Assembly: GCF_900499075.1 (NCBI RefSeq) | Contig: NZ_UIHC01000010.1 | Span: 41,807-105,806 of the forward strand | Length of the DNA stretch: 64,000 bases | Origin: Roseinatronobacter ekhonensis | Lineage (GTDB): Bacteria > Pseudomonadota > Alphaproteobacteria > Rhodobacterales > Rhodobacteraceae | Reading direction: 5' to 3' | Shown here: positions 52,877 through 61,103 of the stretch, one piece after another | Position numbering within the stretch: the stretch's first letter is position 1 | Layout: each line of letters starts with the position of its first letter | Made by a program: the position numbers and the translations under genes | Notes under the pieces: model-generated | Told to the model about the DNA's origin: nothing | The model's input: only the letters and a program-made list of their open reading frames with translations | Database searches by the model: none

Positions 52877-53584
52877 TCAGTCCCTGGGCGCGGCGATCGT
52901 TGCGGTGGAATGGCCCTTGTCGCGTTCAATCCCGGTTTCGCCTTGGGTTACGAAGATGATGTTTTCGGCCCCATGCGTCACCAGATCGCCCATGCGCTCT
53001 ATGTTCTTGGCAATGAACACATAATGCAGGCAGGGCGTGATATTGCGGGGGTCTTCCATCATATGGGTGATGAATTCGCGAAACAGCGCGTTGGTCATGT
53101 CATCGACCTCGACATCGCGGGCAATTACATCGCGGGCCAGCTCGGTATCGTTGCGCGCGAACGCATCGAGCATGTCGGTCAGCATCTGACCCACAAGCCG
53201 GGCCTGACGGCGCAATGCGCCCGCCGCCCCGTCGATCAGCGGGCTCGTAGCCAGAACCGGAACGCGTTTGGCCATGTTCTTGGCGTAGTCGCCCAAGCGT
53301 TCCAGATCGCCTGCGGTCTTCATGACCGCCACAGCGGTGCGCAAATCGCTGGCTTGCGGCTGGCGCAAGGCCAGCAGGCGCACCACCTGGTTGTTGATGT
53401 CTTCCTCGGCGGAATCGATGGCCTTGTCCCCGTCAACCACGATCTCTGCCAATTCCTCATCGCGAGATTCCAGCGCGCGGGCGGCGTCTAGGATTGCGGC
53501 CTCGACCTGCCCTCCCATCTGCAAGACGCTGAGGTTGATTGCTTCCAGATCCTTGTCGAAAGCAGAGGCGATATGCGGTTCCAT
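52877..53584 (-). CDS. phoU: Phosphate transport system regulator PhoU
   Basis: 235-residue all-helical PhoU protein with two repeats, each with an acidic metal-binding signature (EEDINNQVVRLLALRQPQASDLR and VDDMTNALFREF). It links the Pst transporter to PhoR and PhoB and prevents PhoB activation when phosphate is plentiful. The pstSCAB genes normally upstream are absent here. A PHO-box-like repeat lies 42 bp upstream of the start. Confidence 0.95.
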   Translation of the reverse strand: MEPHIASAFDKDLEAINLSVLQMGGQVEAAILDAARALESRDEELAEIVVDGDKAIDSAEEDINNQVVRLLALRQPQASDLRTAVAVMKTAGDLERLGDYAKNMAKRVPVLATSPLIDGAAGALRRQARLVGQMLTDMLDAFARNDTELARDVIARDVEVDDMTNALFREFITHMMEDPRNITPCLHYVFIAKNIERMGDLVTHGAENIIFVTQGETGIERDKGHSTATIAAPRD

Positions 53585-53625
53585 GGATGAGTCCCTTTTC
53601 TCTGCGGGTGGGGTAACGTCAACAT

Positions 53626-53643
53626 GTGACGGTTACGTGACAA
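53626..53643 (-). promoter_or_regulatory. PHO-box-like site upstream of phoU
   Basis: On the minus strand TTGTCACGTAACCGTCAC fits two 7-base repeats (TTGTCAC and CCGTCAC) separated by 4 bases, close to the PHO-box consensus CTGTCAT-N4-CTGTCAC. It lies in the 62-bp gap between phoR and phoU. Confidence 0.55.
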
Positions 53644-53646
53644 CTG

Positions 53647-54678
53647 TCAGCTTAACGGCAGAATGGTCTCGAAAGTAGACCCCTCGCCGGGGTGGCTGCG
53701 GATAATTAGCCGACCGCGGTGCCGTCCCAAGATATGCTTCACAATCGCCAGCCCCAAACCCGTGCCGCCGCTTTCGCGAGAACGGGCGCGGTCTGCACGG
53801 TAGAATCGCTCTGTCAGGCGCGGAATATGGATCGGGTCGATCCCCTCGCCATAGTCGCGGATGCCAAGCCGCAAAGCAGGCCCGTCCAGTCCGGGCAGGC
53901 GCGGGACCACGACGCCAGTTATCTCGATCACGCCGCCATCCGCGCCGTACTTCAACGCGTTTTCCACCAGGTTGTGATAGACCTGAACCAATTGGTCGTA
54001 ATCCCCCGGCACAGACGACAGGTTTTCGGGCAAGTCGCATGTCACGTGCAATCCTGCCTGTTCGATTTGCGGGCGCAGCGCGGCAAGGGTGGCGTGAAGC
54101 ACCATGTCGATTGCGACAGGATCGCGCGGGCGGATGCGAGCGCTCGCCTCGACCCGCGACAGCGACAGCAGGTCGGCCACAAGCCCGGTCATGCGTTCGG
54201 TCTCGTTTTGCATGATCGCCAGAAACTCGTTGCGCGCGTCGGGGTCTTCGGCGGCCGCGCCTTGCAGCGTTTCCAGAAATCCGGCCAGCACCGTCAAGGG
54301 CGAGCGTAGTTCGTGGCTGACATTGGCGACAAAATCGCGGCGCTGGGCTTCGGCGGCTTCCAATTCGGACGTATCGCGCAGGCTGACCACGAAGGCGTGC
54401 GTGTCCATGCGCCGCGCGGTCACTTTCCAGCTTCGTTCGCTGCTGGCGTCCGATGTGGAATACGCGGCGCTGCCGGTATCTGCCCCGGCTATCATGCGCT
54501 CCAACATCGCCGTCACTTCTGGCTGGCGCAAAAGCGCGCGCAACTGCGCCCCCATAATGCGCTTTCCGAACAGTTCCAGTGCTGCGGTGTTCGCGGTTTC
54601 GACCGTCCCGTCCTCACGGACCACAAGGACCGGTTCGCTGAAAGCTTCGAGCAGGGCTGTAAAGGCATTGGGCGACAT
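53647..54678 (-). CDS. phoR: Phosphate regulon sensor histidine kinase PhoR
   Basis: 343-residue kinase. A PAS domain (about 5-105, LLEAFSEPVLVVREDGTVETAN) is followed by HisKA with VSHELRSPLTVLAGFLE (phosphorylated His), an N box NLVENALKYG, G1 RDYGEGI and G2 GGTGLGLAIVKH. No transmembrane segment precedes the PAS domain, unlike E. coli PhoR, so the protein appears cytoplasmic or peripherally attached. A PHO-box-like repeat lies 114 bp upstream. Confidence 0.93.
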   Translation of the reverse strand: MSPNAFTALLEAFSEPVLVVREDGTVETANTAALELFGKRIMGAQLRALLRQPEVTAMLERMIAGADTGSAAYSTSDASSERSWKVTARRMDTHAFVVSLRDTSELEAAEAQRRDFVANVSHELRSPLTVLAGFLETLQGAAAEDPDARNEFLAIMQNETERMTGLVADLLSLSRVEASARIRPRDPVAIDMVLHATLAALRPQIEQAGLHVTCDLPENLSSVPGDYDQLVQVYHNLVENALKYGADGGVIEITGVVVPRLPGLDGPALRLGIRDYGEGIDPIHIPRLTERFYRADRARSRESGGTGLGLAIVKHILGRHRGRLIIRSHPGEGSTFETILPLS

Positions 54679-55066
54679 GGCGGCGATCTTGCGTTGGCAC
54701 GGGCGCGACGATGGCGCTGGGCTGGGGCGGGGAATGGATGCGACGTTGGTTTAATGACATTGCACGATGTGCAACTGTTTCGTGAATGTTTGTAACAAAT
54801 TGATGACGGTTTGCGCGAATGGCGTGTTCAAGGCGTCTTGGCATCACGGATGTTGGGAACGGGGCACAGCGTTTGCTCTGGCAGGCGGCCCACAAGCTGC
54901 TCAGAAAATAGGCGGCCCCTGCCGGTCAGACGCGCAGGGCAAAAACGGGTAGCTATGGCATTTACATGTTTCAGACACTGGTAAACACTCCGTTTAATGG
55001 TAGCGTCATGTTGACAAAAGGCGCAGGCGAGACGGGCCAGACCGGCAAGGCATGAAGGGGCGTTTG
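54679..55066. promoter_or_regulatory. Divergent phoR / ATP-grasp operon control region
   Basis: These 388 bases separate phoR from the Anbu operon. I see no supported gene. They contain a TTGCAC-GAT-GTGCAA dyad (54760-54774), a PHO-box-like site (54792-54809), a TTTAC/GTAAA inverted pair between about 54960 and 54985, and a TTGACA at about 55013 that could be a -35 element for the rightward operon, although no matching -10 is evident. Confidence 0.5.
54792..54809 (-). promoter_or_regulatory. PHO-box-like site upstream of phoR
   Basis: On the minus strand CCGTCATCAATTTGTTAC reads as two 7-base repeats, CCGTCAT and TTGTTAC, with a 4-base spacer, matching CTGTCAT-N4-CTGTCAC at 11 of 14 repeat positions. 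Its position suggests PhoB autoregulation of phoR. Confidence 0.45.
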
Positions 55067-56491
55067 ATGAGCGACGGCAAGATTTTCGATGAAATGTGGG
55101 GGCATGACGAGCAGTTGCGCGGCGCCTATCACGGGTTTCACGACTGGTTCGCCGACGAAGACCCCGCCCGCCTGCGCGCAAAACAGCGCGAAGCGGAAGA
55201 ACTGTTTCGCCTGACGGGTATCACCTTTAACGTTTATGGCCGGGCAGAGGCCGAGGAACGGCTGATCCCGTTTGATATTATCCCGCGTATCATTTCGGGC
55301 GCGGAATGGAGCAAGCTGTCACGCGGGATCGAGCAGCGGGTGCGTGCGATCAACGCATTCTTGCATGACATTTATCACAACCGCGAAATCGTAAAGGCGG
55401 GGCGTCTGCCCGAAGCCATGATCTCTGGCAACGAAGCGTATCTGCCGCAGATGGTGGGCGTGCAGCCGCCTGGCGGCGTCTATACCCACATTGTCGGCAT
55501 TGATCTGGTGCGCACCGGACCGGGCGAGTTTTTCGTGCTGGAGGATAACGCGCGCACGCCTTCTGGTGTCAGCTACATGCTCGAAAACCGCGAAACGATG
55601 TTGCAAATGTTCCCCGAGCTGTTTTCGCGCAACCGTGTGCGGCCTGTGCAGAACTACCCGCTGGATTTGCGCCGCTCGCTTGCCGCCTGCGCCCCGTCCG
55701 GCACATCCGGCAAACCCGTCGTCGCGGTCCTGACACCGGGCATCTACAATTCCGCGTATTATGAGCACGCGTTTCTGGCCGACCAGATGGGGGTCGAACT
55801 GGTCGAAGGGCACGATCTGCGCGTTGTTGATGGCCGTGTCGCCATGCGCACCACACGCGGCTACACGCCGGTCGATGTGCTCTATCGCCGGGTGGATGAT
55901 GATTTTCTCGACCCGCTCAACTTCAACCCCGACAGCGCGCTTGGCGTGCCCGGCATTATGGATGTTTATCGCGCGGGCGGGATCACGATCGCCAACGCGC
56001 CGGGCACCGGCATTTCGGATGACAAGGCGATCTACAGCTACATGCCCGATATCGTCGAATTCTACACGGGCGAGCGACCGCTATTGCAAAACGTGCCGAC
56101 TTGGCGCTGCTCGGACTCCGATGATCTGGCCTATGTGTTGGACAATCTGGCCGATCTGGTTGTTAAAGAGGTCCACGGCTCCGGCGGCTACGGCATGCTG
56201 ATCGGGCCGACCGCCAGCAAGAAGGACATCGCCGCCTTTCGCCGCAAGTTGAAAGCGCGGCCCTCCAATTACATCGCGCAGCCCACGCTCAGCCTGTCGA
56301 CCGTGCCGATCTTTGCGCGCTCGGGTCTTGCGCCGCGCCATGTGGACCTGCGCCCATTCGTTCTGGTCAGCCCCGAAGGCGTGAAAATCACCCCCGGCGG
56401 GCTGACACGGGTGGCGTTGAAAAAGGGCTCTCTGGTGGTCAATTCCAGCCAGGGCGGGGGCACCAAGGACACTTGGGTGCTGGAGGAGTAA
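55067..56491 (+). CDS. Circularly permuted ATP-grasp protein (DUF404/DUF407)
   Basis: 474-residue member of the circularly permuted ATP-grasp type 2 family. Landmarks are FRLTGITFNVYG, GGVYTHIVGIDLVRTGPGEF with VLEDNARTPSGVSYM, ANAPGTGISDDKAIYSYMPD, VVKEVHGSGGYGMLIGP, and the C-terminal VNSSQGGGTKDTWVL. ATP-grasp enzymes ligate a carboxylate to an amine through an acyl phosphate, so a peptide or amide bond is the expected product; the substrates are unknown. The start is ATG 55067 (AAGGGGCG upstream) or ATG 55052. First gene of a four-gene operon with alpha-E, transglutaminase and Anbu. Confidence 0.93.
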   Translation: MSDGKIFDEMWGHDEQLRGAYHGFHDWFADEDPARLRAKQREAEELFRLTGITFNVYGRAEAEERLIPFDIIPRIISGAEWSKLSRGIEQRVRAINAFLHDIYHNREIVKAGRLPEAMISGNEAYLPQMVGVQPPGGVYTHIVGIDLVRTGPGEFFVLEDNARTPSGVSYMLENRETMLQMFPELFSRNRVRPVQNYPLDLRRSLAACAPSGTSGKPVVAVLTPGIYNSAYYEHAFLADQMGVELVEGHDLRVVDGRVAMRTTRGYTPVDVLYRRVDDDFLDPLNFNPDSALGVPGIMDVYRAGGITIANAPGTGISDDKAIYSYMPDIVEFYTGERPLLQNVPTWRCSDSDDLAYVLDNLADLVVKEVHGSGGYGMLIGPTASKKDIAAFRRKLKARPSNYIAQPTLSLSTVPIFARSGLAPRHVDLRPFVLVSPEGVKITPGGLTRVALKKGSLVVNSSQGGGTKDTWVLEE

Positions 56492-56495
56492 ACAC

Positions 56496-57437
56496 ATGCT
56501 GGGAAAAACCGCAGGCGGCCTGTTCTGGATGTATCGCTACCTGGAACGCGCCGAAAACACCGCCCGCCTGATCGAAGCAGGCCAGCGCATTGCTCTGACC
56601 CGTCTGGAAGCCGGCGATGCGGAATGGACATCCATCCTGCAATCGGCGGGCGTGAAAGGTGCGTTCGATCTGGAATATGACGCTGTCACGCGGGACGCGG
56701 CGGTAGACTGGATGCTGCGCGCCAAGGCGAACCCGTCCTCTGTGCTGTCTTGCATAGAATCGGCGCGGGAAAACGCGCGCATGGTGCGGACTGCGCTGAC
56801 CGGAGAGGTCTGGAACGCGACCAACGCCGCCTACATCAAGATCCGTGAAAAGCTGGCGCGCAAGGTGTCAGAGCGTGACCTGCCAGAGGTGCTGCGCGAA
56901 ATCCGCCAGCACACCTCGCTGGTACGGGGCATGACCCATGGCACGATGCTGCGAAATGAAATCTATGATTTCGTGCGGCTTGGCACCTTTCTGGAGCGCG
57001 CCGACAACACCGCGCGTATTCTGGATGTGAAATACTATGTGCTGCTGCCTTCGGTCAGCGCGGTGGGGACCTCTCTGGACAATGTGCAATGGGAAACCAT
57101 TTTGCGCGCGGTGTCGGCGCGGGGGGGCTTTCGCATGGAATACGGCCCCGGCGGTGGACCGGCAGAGATTACAGAGTTCCTGACGCTCAACAAACGGATG
57201 CCGCGATCCTTGGCGTTCTGTGTGGACAAGCTGCGATCCAACTTGCGCTATCTGCACAGAGGCGTCGAGGGGCAGTTGCCGTCGCTGGCGATGCTCGACC
57301 ATCTGGAACGACAATATCTGAGCCATGACATTGCGGCCGTGTTCGAACGCGGTTTGCATCAATTTATCGAGGAAATCCTGGACCAGTTGGGCCGTATCGC
57401 CCGCCAGATCGAGATTGATTTCCGCTTTTTCCAGTGA
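56496..57437 (+). CDS. Alpha-E domain protein (DUF403)
   Basis: 313-residue all-helical protein of the alpha-E family that almost always accompanies circularly permuted ATP-grasp proteins. Typical sequence: LGKTAGGLFWMYRYLERAEN at the start, AADNTARILDVKYY-like sequence near 170 and VSARGGFRMEYGPGG. Its precise role is unknown; it is thought to support the ATP-grasp ligase, perhaps by carrying a substrate. It begins 5 bases after the ATP-grasp stop codon and abuts the transglutaminase gene. Confidence 0.92.
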   Translation: MLGKTAGGLFWMYRYLERAENTARLIEAGQRIALTRLEAGDAEWTSILQSAGVKGAFDLEYDAVTRDAAVDWMLRAKANPSSVLSCIESARENARMVRTALTGEVWNATNAAYIKIREKLARKVSERDLPEVLREIRQHTSLVRGMTHGTMLRNEIYDFVRLGTFLERADNTARILDVKYYVLLPSVSAVGTSLDNVQWETILRAVSARGGFRMEYGPGGGPAEITEFLTLNKRMPRSLAFCVDKLRSNLRYLHRGVEGQLPSLAMLDHLERQYLSHDIAAVFERGLHQFIEEILDQLGRIARQIEIDFRFFQ

Positions 57438-57442
57438 GTGCC

Positions 57443-58240
57443 ATGCGCCTGAAAATCGAACACCAGACGGTTTATACTTTCGAAACCCCAGTCAGCTATG
57501 GTCTGCAACAGCTCCGCAAAACTCCCAAATCGGCGCGATTTCAAAAGGTGCTGCATTGGGAAACCAATGTTGCGGGCGGGATCAAGGAGGTGACGTTCGA
57601 GGACCACCATCACAATGCGACAGAACTGGTCAGTTTCAGCCCCGACACACGGGAACTGTCCGTGACAAGCCGGGGAGAGGTCGAATTGTCCGACGATTCC
57701 GGCATTGTCGGGCCGCATCGGGGGCCGGTGCCGCTGTGGCTATACCTGCGCGAAACCCCGCGCACACAGGCCCGCACAGGCGTGCGCGCGCTGCTGCGCG
57801 ACATCGGTGCGGGGAATGATCTGTCAGGTCTGCACGACCTGTCGGCGGGTATCCGCGACCGTATCACATTCGAGATTGGCGCCTCTGAAAGCAGTTGGAG
57901 CGCGGAAGACGCGGTCGAAGCCGGACGCGGCGTCTGTCAGGACCACACCCATGTGTTCATTGCCTGCGCGCGCCGCCTGGGCGTGCCGGCGCGCTATGTC
58001 TCTGGCTACCTGATGCTGGACGAGAGAACCGCGCAGGACGCCATGCATGCTTGGGCCGAAGCCTATGTCGATGGCTTGGGTTGGGTCGGGTTCGATGTGG
58101 CAAACGGGTATTCGCCCGACACGCGCTATGTTCGCGTCGCGACAGGGCTGGACTACAGAGAGGCCGCGCCTGTATCTGGGCGCTATGCGGGTGGCATGGG
58201 CGAATCGTTGTCGGTTCGCATAGATGTCGCCCAACAATAG
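57443..58240 (+). CDS. Transglutaminase-like cysteine protease/amidase
   Basis: 265-residue protein with an N-terminal beta domain (RLKIEHQTVYTFETPVSYG) and a transglutaminase-like catalytic domain. The catalytic triad is visible as Cys165 (GRGVCQDHTHVF), His202 (AMHAWAEAYVDG) and Asp218 (WVGFDVANG). Bacterial relatives usually hydrolyse or transfer peptide amide bonds. The ATG at 57443 gives the usual MRLKIEH start; a GTG at 57434 overlapping the upstream stop codon is an alternative. It is the third gene of the Anbu operon. Confidence 0.92.
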   Translation: MRLKIEHQTVYTFETPVSYGLQQLRKTPKSARFQKVLHWETNVAGGIKEVTFEDHHHNATELVSFSPDTRELSVTSRGEVELSDDSGIVGPHRGPVPLWLYLRETPRTQARTGVRALLRDIGAGNDLSGLHDLSAGIRDRITFEIGASESSWSAEDAVEAGRGVCQDHTHVFIACARRLGVPARYVSGYLMLDERTAQDAMHAWAEAYVDGLGWVGFDVANGYSPDTRYVRVATGLDYREAAPVSGRYAGGMGESLSVRIDVAQQ

Positions 58241-58255
58241 TGAAGGATTGCGGCC

Positions 58256-58993
58256 ATGACCTATTGCGTGGGAATGGTGCTGGAGCGTGGTCTGGTCTTT
58301 ATGTCCGACACGCGCACCAATGCGGGGCTCGACAACATCTCGACCTTTCGCAAAATGACCATCTGGGAAACCCCCGGCGAATGCGTCATCACCATCATGT
58401 CGGCGGGCAATCTGGCGACCACGCAAGCGGTTGTCAGCCTGCTGGAAGAGCGCGCGAAATCGCCAGAAGAACGCACCCCTGCTTTGCTGGGTGTGCCGTC
58501 CATGTTCCAGGCCGTGCGGATGGTTGCGGAAACCCTGCGCGAGGTGATCGGCCAGCACGGCAATGGCGGCCTGCAATCCGAGGCGTCGTTCAAGGCCACG
58601 CTGCTGGTAGGCGGTCAGGTCAAGGGCAGCGCACCCCGTCTGTTCATGGTCTACCCAGAGGGCAATTTCATAGAGGCCAGCACCGACACCCCGTTTTTCC
58701 AGATCGGAGAGACGAAATATGGCCGCCCCATCCTTGTGCGCGCCTTCGATTCGGGCATGAGCTTTGAAGAGGCGATGAAGCTGCTACTGGTCAGCTTCGA
58801 TTCCACCGTGAAGGCAAACCTGAGCGTGGGTGCCCCGTTCGACTACCATTTCTACGCCGCCGACAGCCTGACCACAGGACGCGCCGGGCGCATCGCGCTG
58901 GATGATCCGTATTTCCAATCCGTCTCGCAGGATTGGGGTGACAAGCTGAAAGCCGCACTTGACAGCCTGCCGGGATACGAGTTCGAAGGCTGA
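58256..58993 (+). CDS. Anbu, proteasome-type peptidase
   Basis: 245-residue proteasome/HslV-fold Ntn hydrolase of the Anbu (ancestral beta-subunit) type. It starts MTYCVGMVLERGLVFMSDTR; removal of Met1 would expose Thr2 as the N-terminal nucleophile, and Asp18 and Lys33 (TFRKM) fit the other active-site positions. Known Anbu proteins assemble into helical or ring-like multimers and their protease activity is weak or unproven. It lies 15 bases after the transglutaminase gene, completing a widespread but functionally unresolved four-gene set. Confidence 0.93.
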   Translation: MTYCVGMVLERGLVFMSDTRTNAGLDNISTFRKMTIWETPGECVITIMSAGNLATTQAVVSLLEERAKSPEERTPALLGVPSMFQAVRMVAETLREVIGQHGNGGLQSEASFKATLLVGGQVKGSAPRLFMVYPEGNFIEASTDTPFFQIGETKYGRPILVRAFDSGMSFEEAMKLLLVSFDSTVKANLSVGAPFDYHFYAADSLTTGRAGRIALDDPYFQSVSQDWGDKLKAALDSLPGYEFEG

Positions 58994-59064
58994 TTTAGAA
59001 CAACAAGACTGACGCCACCCGTGCTATCTTTCGCGCCTGACCCCTTGTGCGAGAAGGTTTCACA

Positions 59065-59478
59065 ATGCAGCCCACCCCTTACCTGTTTTTCGCAGGCGAT
59101 TGTTTTCAGGCCATGTCACTCTATGCCGATGCACTGAACGGCAAGATCGGGATGGTGCTGCGCAATTCCGATTTTCCCCCAGACGACCGGATGCCCGGAC
59201 AAGACGACCTGGTCATGAACATGTCAATCGTGACGGATGGCGGGACGATCTACGGGTCCGACAATTCCGAAGAAATGTATGAGGCCCCACAAGGGTTTCG
59301 CCTGCATCTGGATGCAGCGTCGCAGTCGGAATTCGACCGTTTGTTCGGCATGCTTGCCGCAGATGCGCGCACCGTGGAAATGGAACCGGCCGAGGTGTTC
59401 TGGGCCGAGCGGTTCGCCATGTTCACCGACCGCTTCGGCACGCCCTGGATGCTGGATTTCACCGGAAACAAAGGCTAG
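59065..59478 (+). CDS. VOC superfamily (PhnB-like) protein
   Basis: 137-residue glyoxalase/bleomycin-resistance fold protein of the PhnB-like group, which starts TPYLFFAGDCFQAMSLYADA and ends WAERFAMFTDRFGTPWMLDF. The canonical metal ligands of this group are uncertain, and the PhnB-like members seldom have a known substrate. The ATG at 59065 has GAAGG 8 bases upstream. It is 71 bp after anbu in the same direction and could be co-transcribed, but it is not a usual member of the Anbu set. Confidence 0.88.
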   Translation: MQPTPYLFFAGDCFQAMSLYADALNGKIGMVLRNSDFPPDDRMPGQDDLVMNMSIVTDGGTIYGSDNSEEMYEAPQGFRLHLDAASQSEFDRLFGMLAADARTVEMEPAEVFWAERFAMFTDRFGTPWMLDFTGNKG

Positions 59479-59488
59479 CGCCGTGCGC

Positions 59489-59950
59489 TCAGTCCGGCTC
59501 TGGTCGGTCGCGATCGGCGTCCAGGACCTCACGCAGCGCTGTCAGGCCCGGCAGCAAAGCTGCCACATGGTCCAGTGAAATGCTTTGGGAAATGCGTGCG
59601 ATATCCGGCGCGAGCGCCGCAATGGCATCCTCGCGAAATTGCCGCCCTTTGTCAGTGATATGCACCAGCTTCGAGCGGCCGTCCTTCGGGTTGGGGCGGA
59701 ACTCTATCAGGTCTGCACGTTCCAGCACGGCCAATGAGTGCGTCATCGACGTTTTCGGCACTTGAAACGCGCGGGCAAGTGCCAAGGGGGTGCGGCCGTC
59801 GCTGGTCCGAACAAGATGGTTGAGCACCGAGAACTGCGCCACGACAAAGCCCGGCGGTAACCGGGCTTCGAACATGGTGCGGGACAATTGCTCGATAATT
59901 CCGATCTCGTTGAACAATCGGAAATATGCGGAAGGTCCGGTTTCAGACAT
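59489..59950 (-). CDS. MarR-family transcriptional regulator
   Basis: 153-residue MarR regulator. The winged helix (about 30-105) includes FVVAQFSVLNHLVRTSDGRTPLALARAF, recognition helix VPKTSMTHSLAVLERADLIE and wing RPNPKDGRSKLVHIT. Its first 8 bases overlap the end of the nitroreductase gene, so it is translated from the same message. The 14-bp palindrome before that operon is its probable operator. Confidence 0.93.
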   Translation of the reverse strand: MSETGPSAYFRLFNEIGIIEQLSRTMFEARLPPGFVVAQFSVLNHLVRTSDGRTPLALARAFQVPKTSMTHSLAVLERADLIEFRPNPKDGRSKLVHITDKGRQFREDAIAALAPDIARISQSISLDHVAALLPGLTALREVLDADRDRPEPD

Positions 59951-61091
59951 GCATTATCCTGTTTTCCAACGGCCAGCGCGGGCTTTTGCCAACCTGAACG
60001 CCATAGCCGATACGCGCCAGCATTTGCACGGTGCTGCCCTGCGGCGCAAGCCGCGCGTGGATGGCACGATAATATTCCTCCACTTCCGGGTATTCCTGCA
60101 AGGCTTGGCTGAGCGGTTGAAACCCTAGCCCGAGGCCCGCTGCCGCCAGGTTCACGCGCAACCAATCGGCCCCGACGGCGATCTGGCTTTCGCGCGAATT
60201 ATCTGCCGTGACAAGCCAGACATGCCCCATCGCTGTGTCCGTATTGGCCAGCACCGCATCAACGCCCGAGCGATACGCGAAATGCGACGTATCCGCCGCC
60301 ACCTCGCGGTTGAATTGCCCTGTAAGGCGCAACGCTTCGAACATCGGGCCGGTGAAGTCGATGCCGTCGGGGTTGGCATCAACCTCGGCATGGCCGATGC
60401 GGAACAAATCGACACTTTCCTGATGGGTGCGCGGCGTTTCGATCTCGCGCCGCAGTGCTTCGTGCGTCAGTTTGCGCAGTTCGGCAATATCGTCCATGTC
60501 TATCGTGCCACCGAAACCGGTTTGCAGGCGGGTCGCGCGGCCAAGCTGGCGGATCGCGTTGGCATCGACTGTGCGGGTCGTGTCGAAAGGTTCCTTGTTG
60601 GACCGCCGGTCATGGACATAAGCGAATAGCGGATCGCGCTGGGCTGTCGTGTCGGCGGTGAAGGTAATTTGAGCAACGGGTCGCGCATCGATCTGTTCGG
60701 GGTCGCTGTCCTGTGGGAATAGTGTCTGGGTCGTACGATAGCCTGCTTCGGCCGCCGCCATGCGCAACAGTTCCAGAAAACACCCCAACCCGATGGTTAT
60801 CTGGCGGTCATATGGGTCCGTATGCGGCAGACGGCGGTTTGGGTCGGCAAAAAGCGTCACTGTATCATTTTGTGACAGGTCGACCAGCCACGGCTGGCGG
60901 TTATGCGGGTTGGGCGCGAGCAGGGCCCAAGACAGCGCCGCCATGCGGGGGTCGGAATAGTCGCCCGGATTTTCCCATGGGGCGTGGGCGGTTTGTGGGC
61001 GGCGTGTGATTGCATAACCGGCGGCACCGCCTGCGGCCAGAATGGCGCCGCCGCCAATCATCATGATCATCTTGCGTCTGGACAGGGTCAT
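59943..61091 (-). CDS. Exported nitroreductase family protein
   Basis: 382-residue protein with an N-terminal twin-arginine-like signal (LSRRKMIMMIGGGAIL, then a Gly/Ala-rich hydrophobic stretch to about 28). The nitroreductase domain includes LLAPNPHNRQPWLVDL, ITIGLGCFLELLRMAAAEAGY, HDRRSNKEPFD and a C-terminal half with LAAAGLGLGFQPLSQALQ. The family binds FMN and reduces nitro or quinone compounds; this exported subgroup resembles Acg-type nitroreductases that may sequester flavin. It forms an operon with a MarR gene and has a strong palindrome upstream. Confidence 0.85.
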   Translation of the reverse strand: MTLSRRKMIMMIGGGAILAAGGAAGYAITRRPQTAHAPWENPGDYSDPRMAALSWALLAPNPHNRQPWLVDLSQNDTVTLFADPNRRLPHTDPYDRQITIGLGCFLELLRMAAAEAGYRTTQTLFPQDSDPEQIDARPVAQITFTADTTAQRDPLFAYVHDRRSNKEPFDTTRTVDANAIRQLGRATRLQTGFGGTIDMDDIAELRKLTHEALRREIETPRTHQESVDLFRIGHAEVDANPDGIDFTGPMFEALRLTGQFNREVAADTSHFAYRSGVDAVLANTDTAMGHVWLVTADNSRESQIAVGADWLRVNLAAAGLGLGFQPLSQALQEYPEVEEYYRAIHARLAPQGSTVQMLARIGYGVQVGKSPRWPLENRIMHV

Positions 61092-61103
61092 AGTAAGCTC
61101 CAG

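Noticed and set aside
54828..55181. 117-codon minus-strand frame across the phoR/ATP-grasp gap
   Set aside because: It overlaps the start of the ATP-grasp gene, is Arg-rich and resembles nothing; more likely part of the regulatory region.
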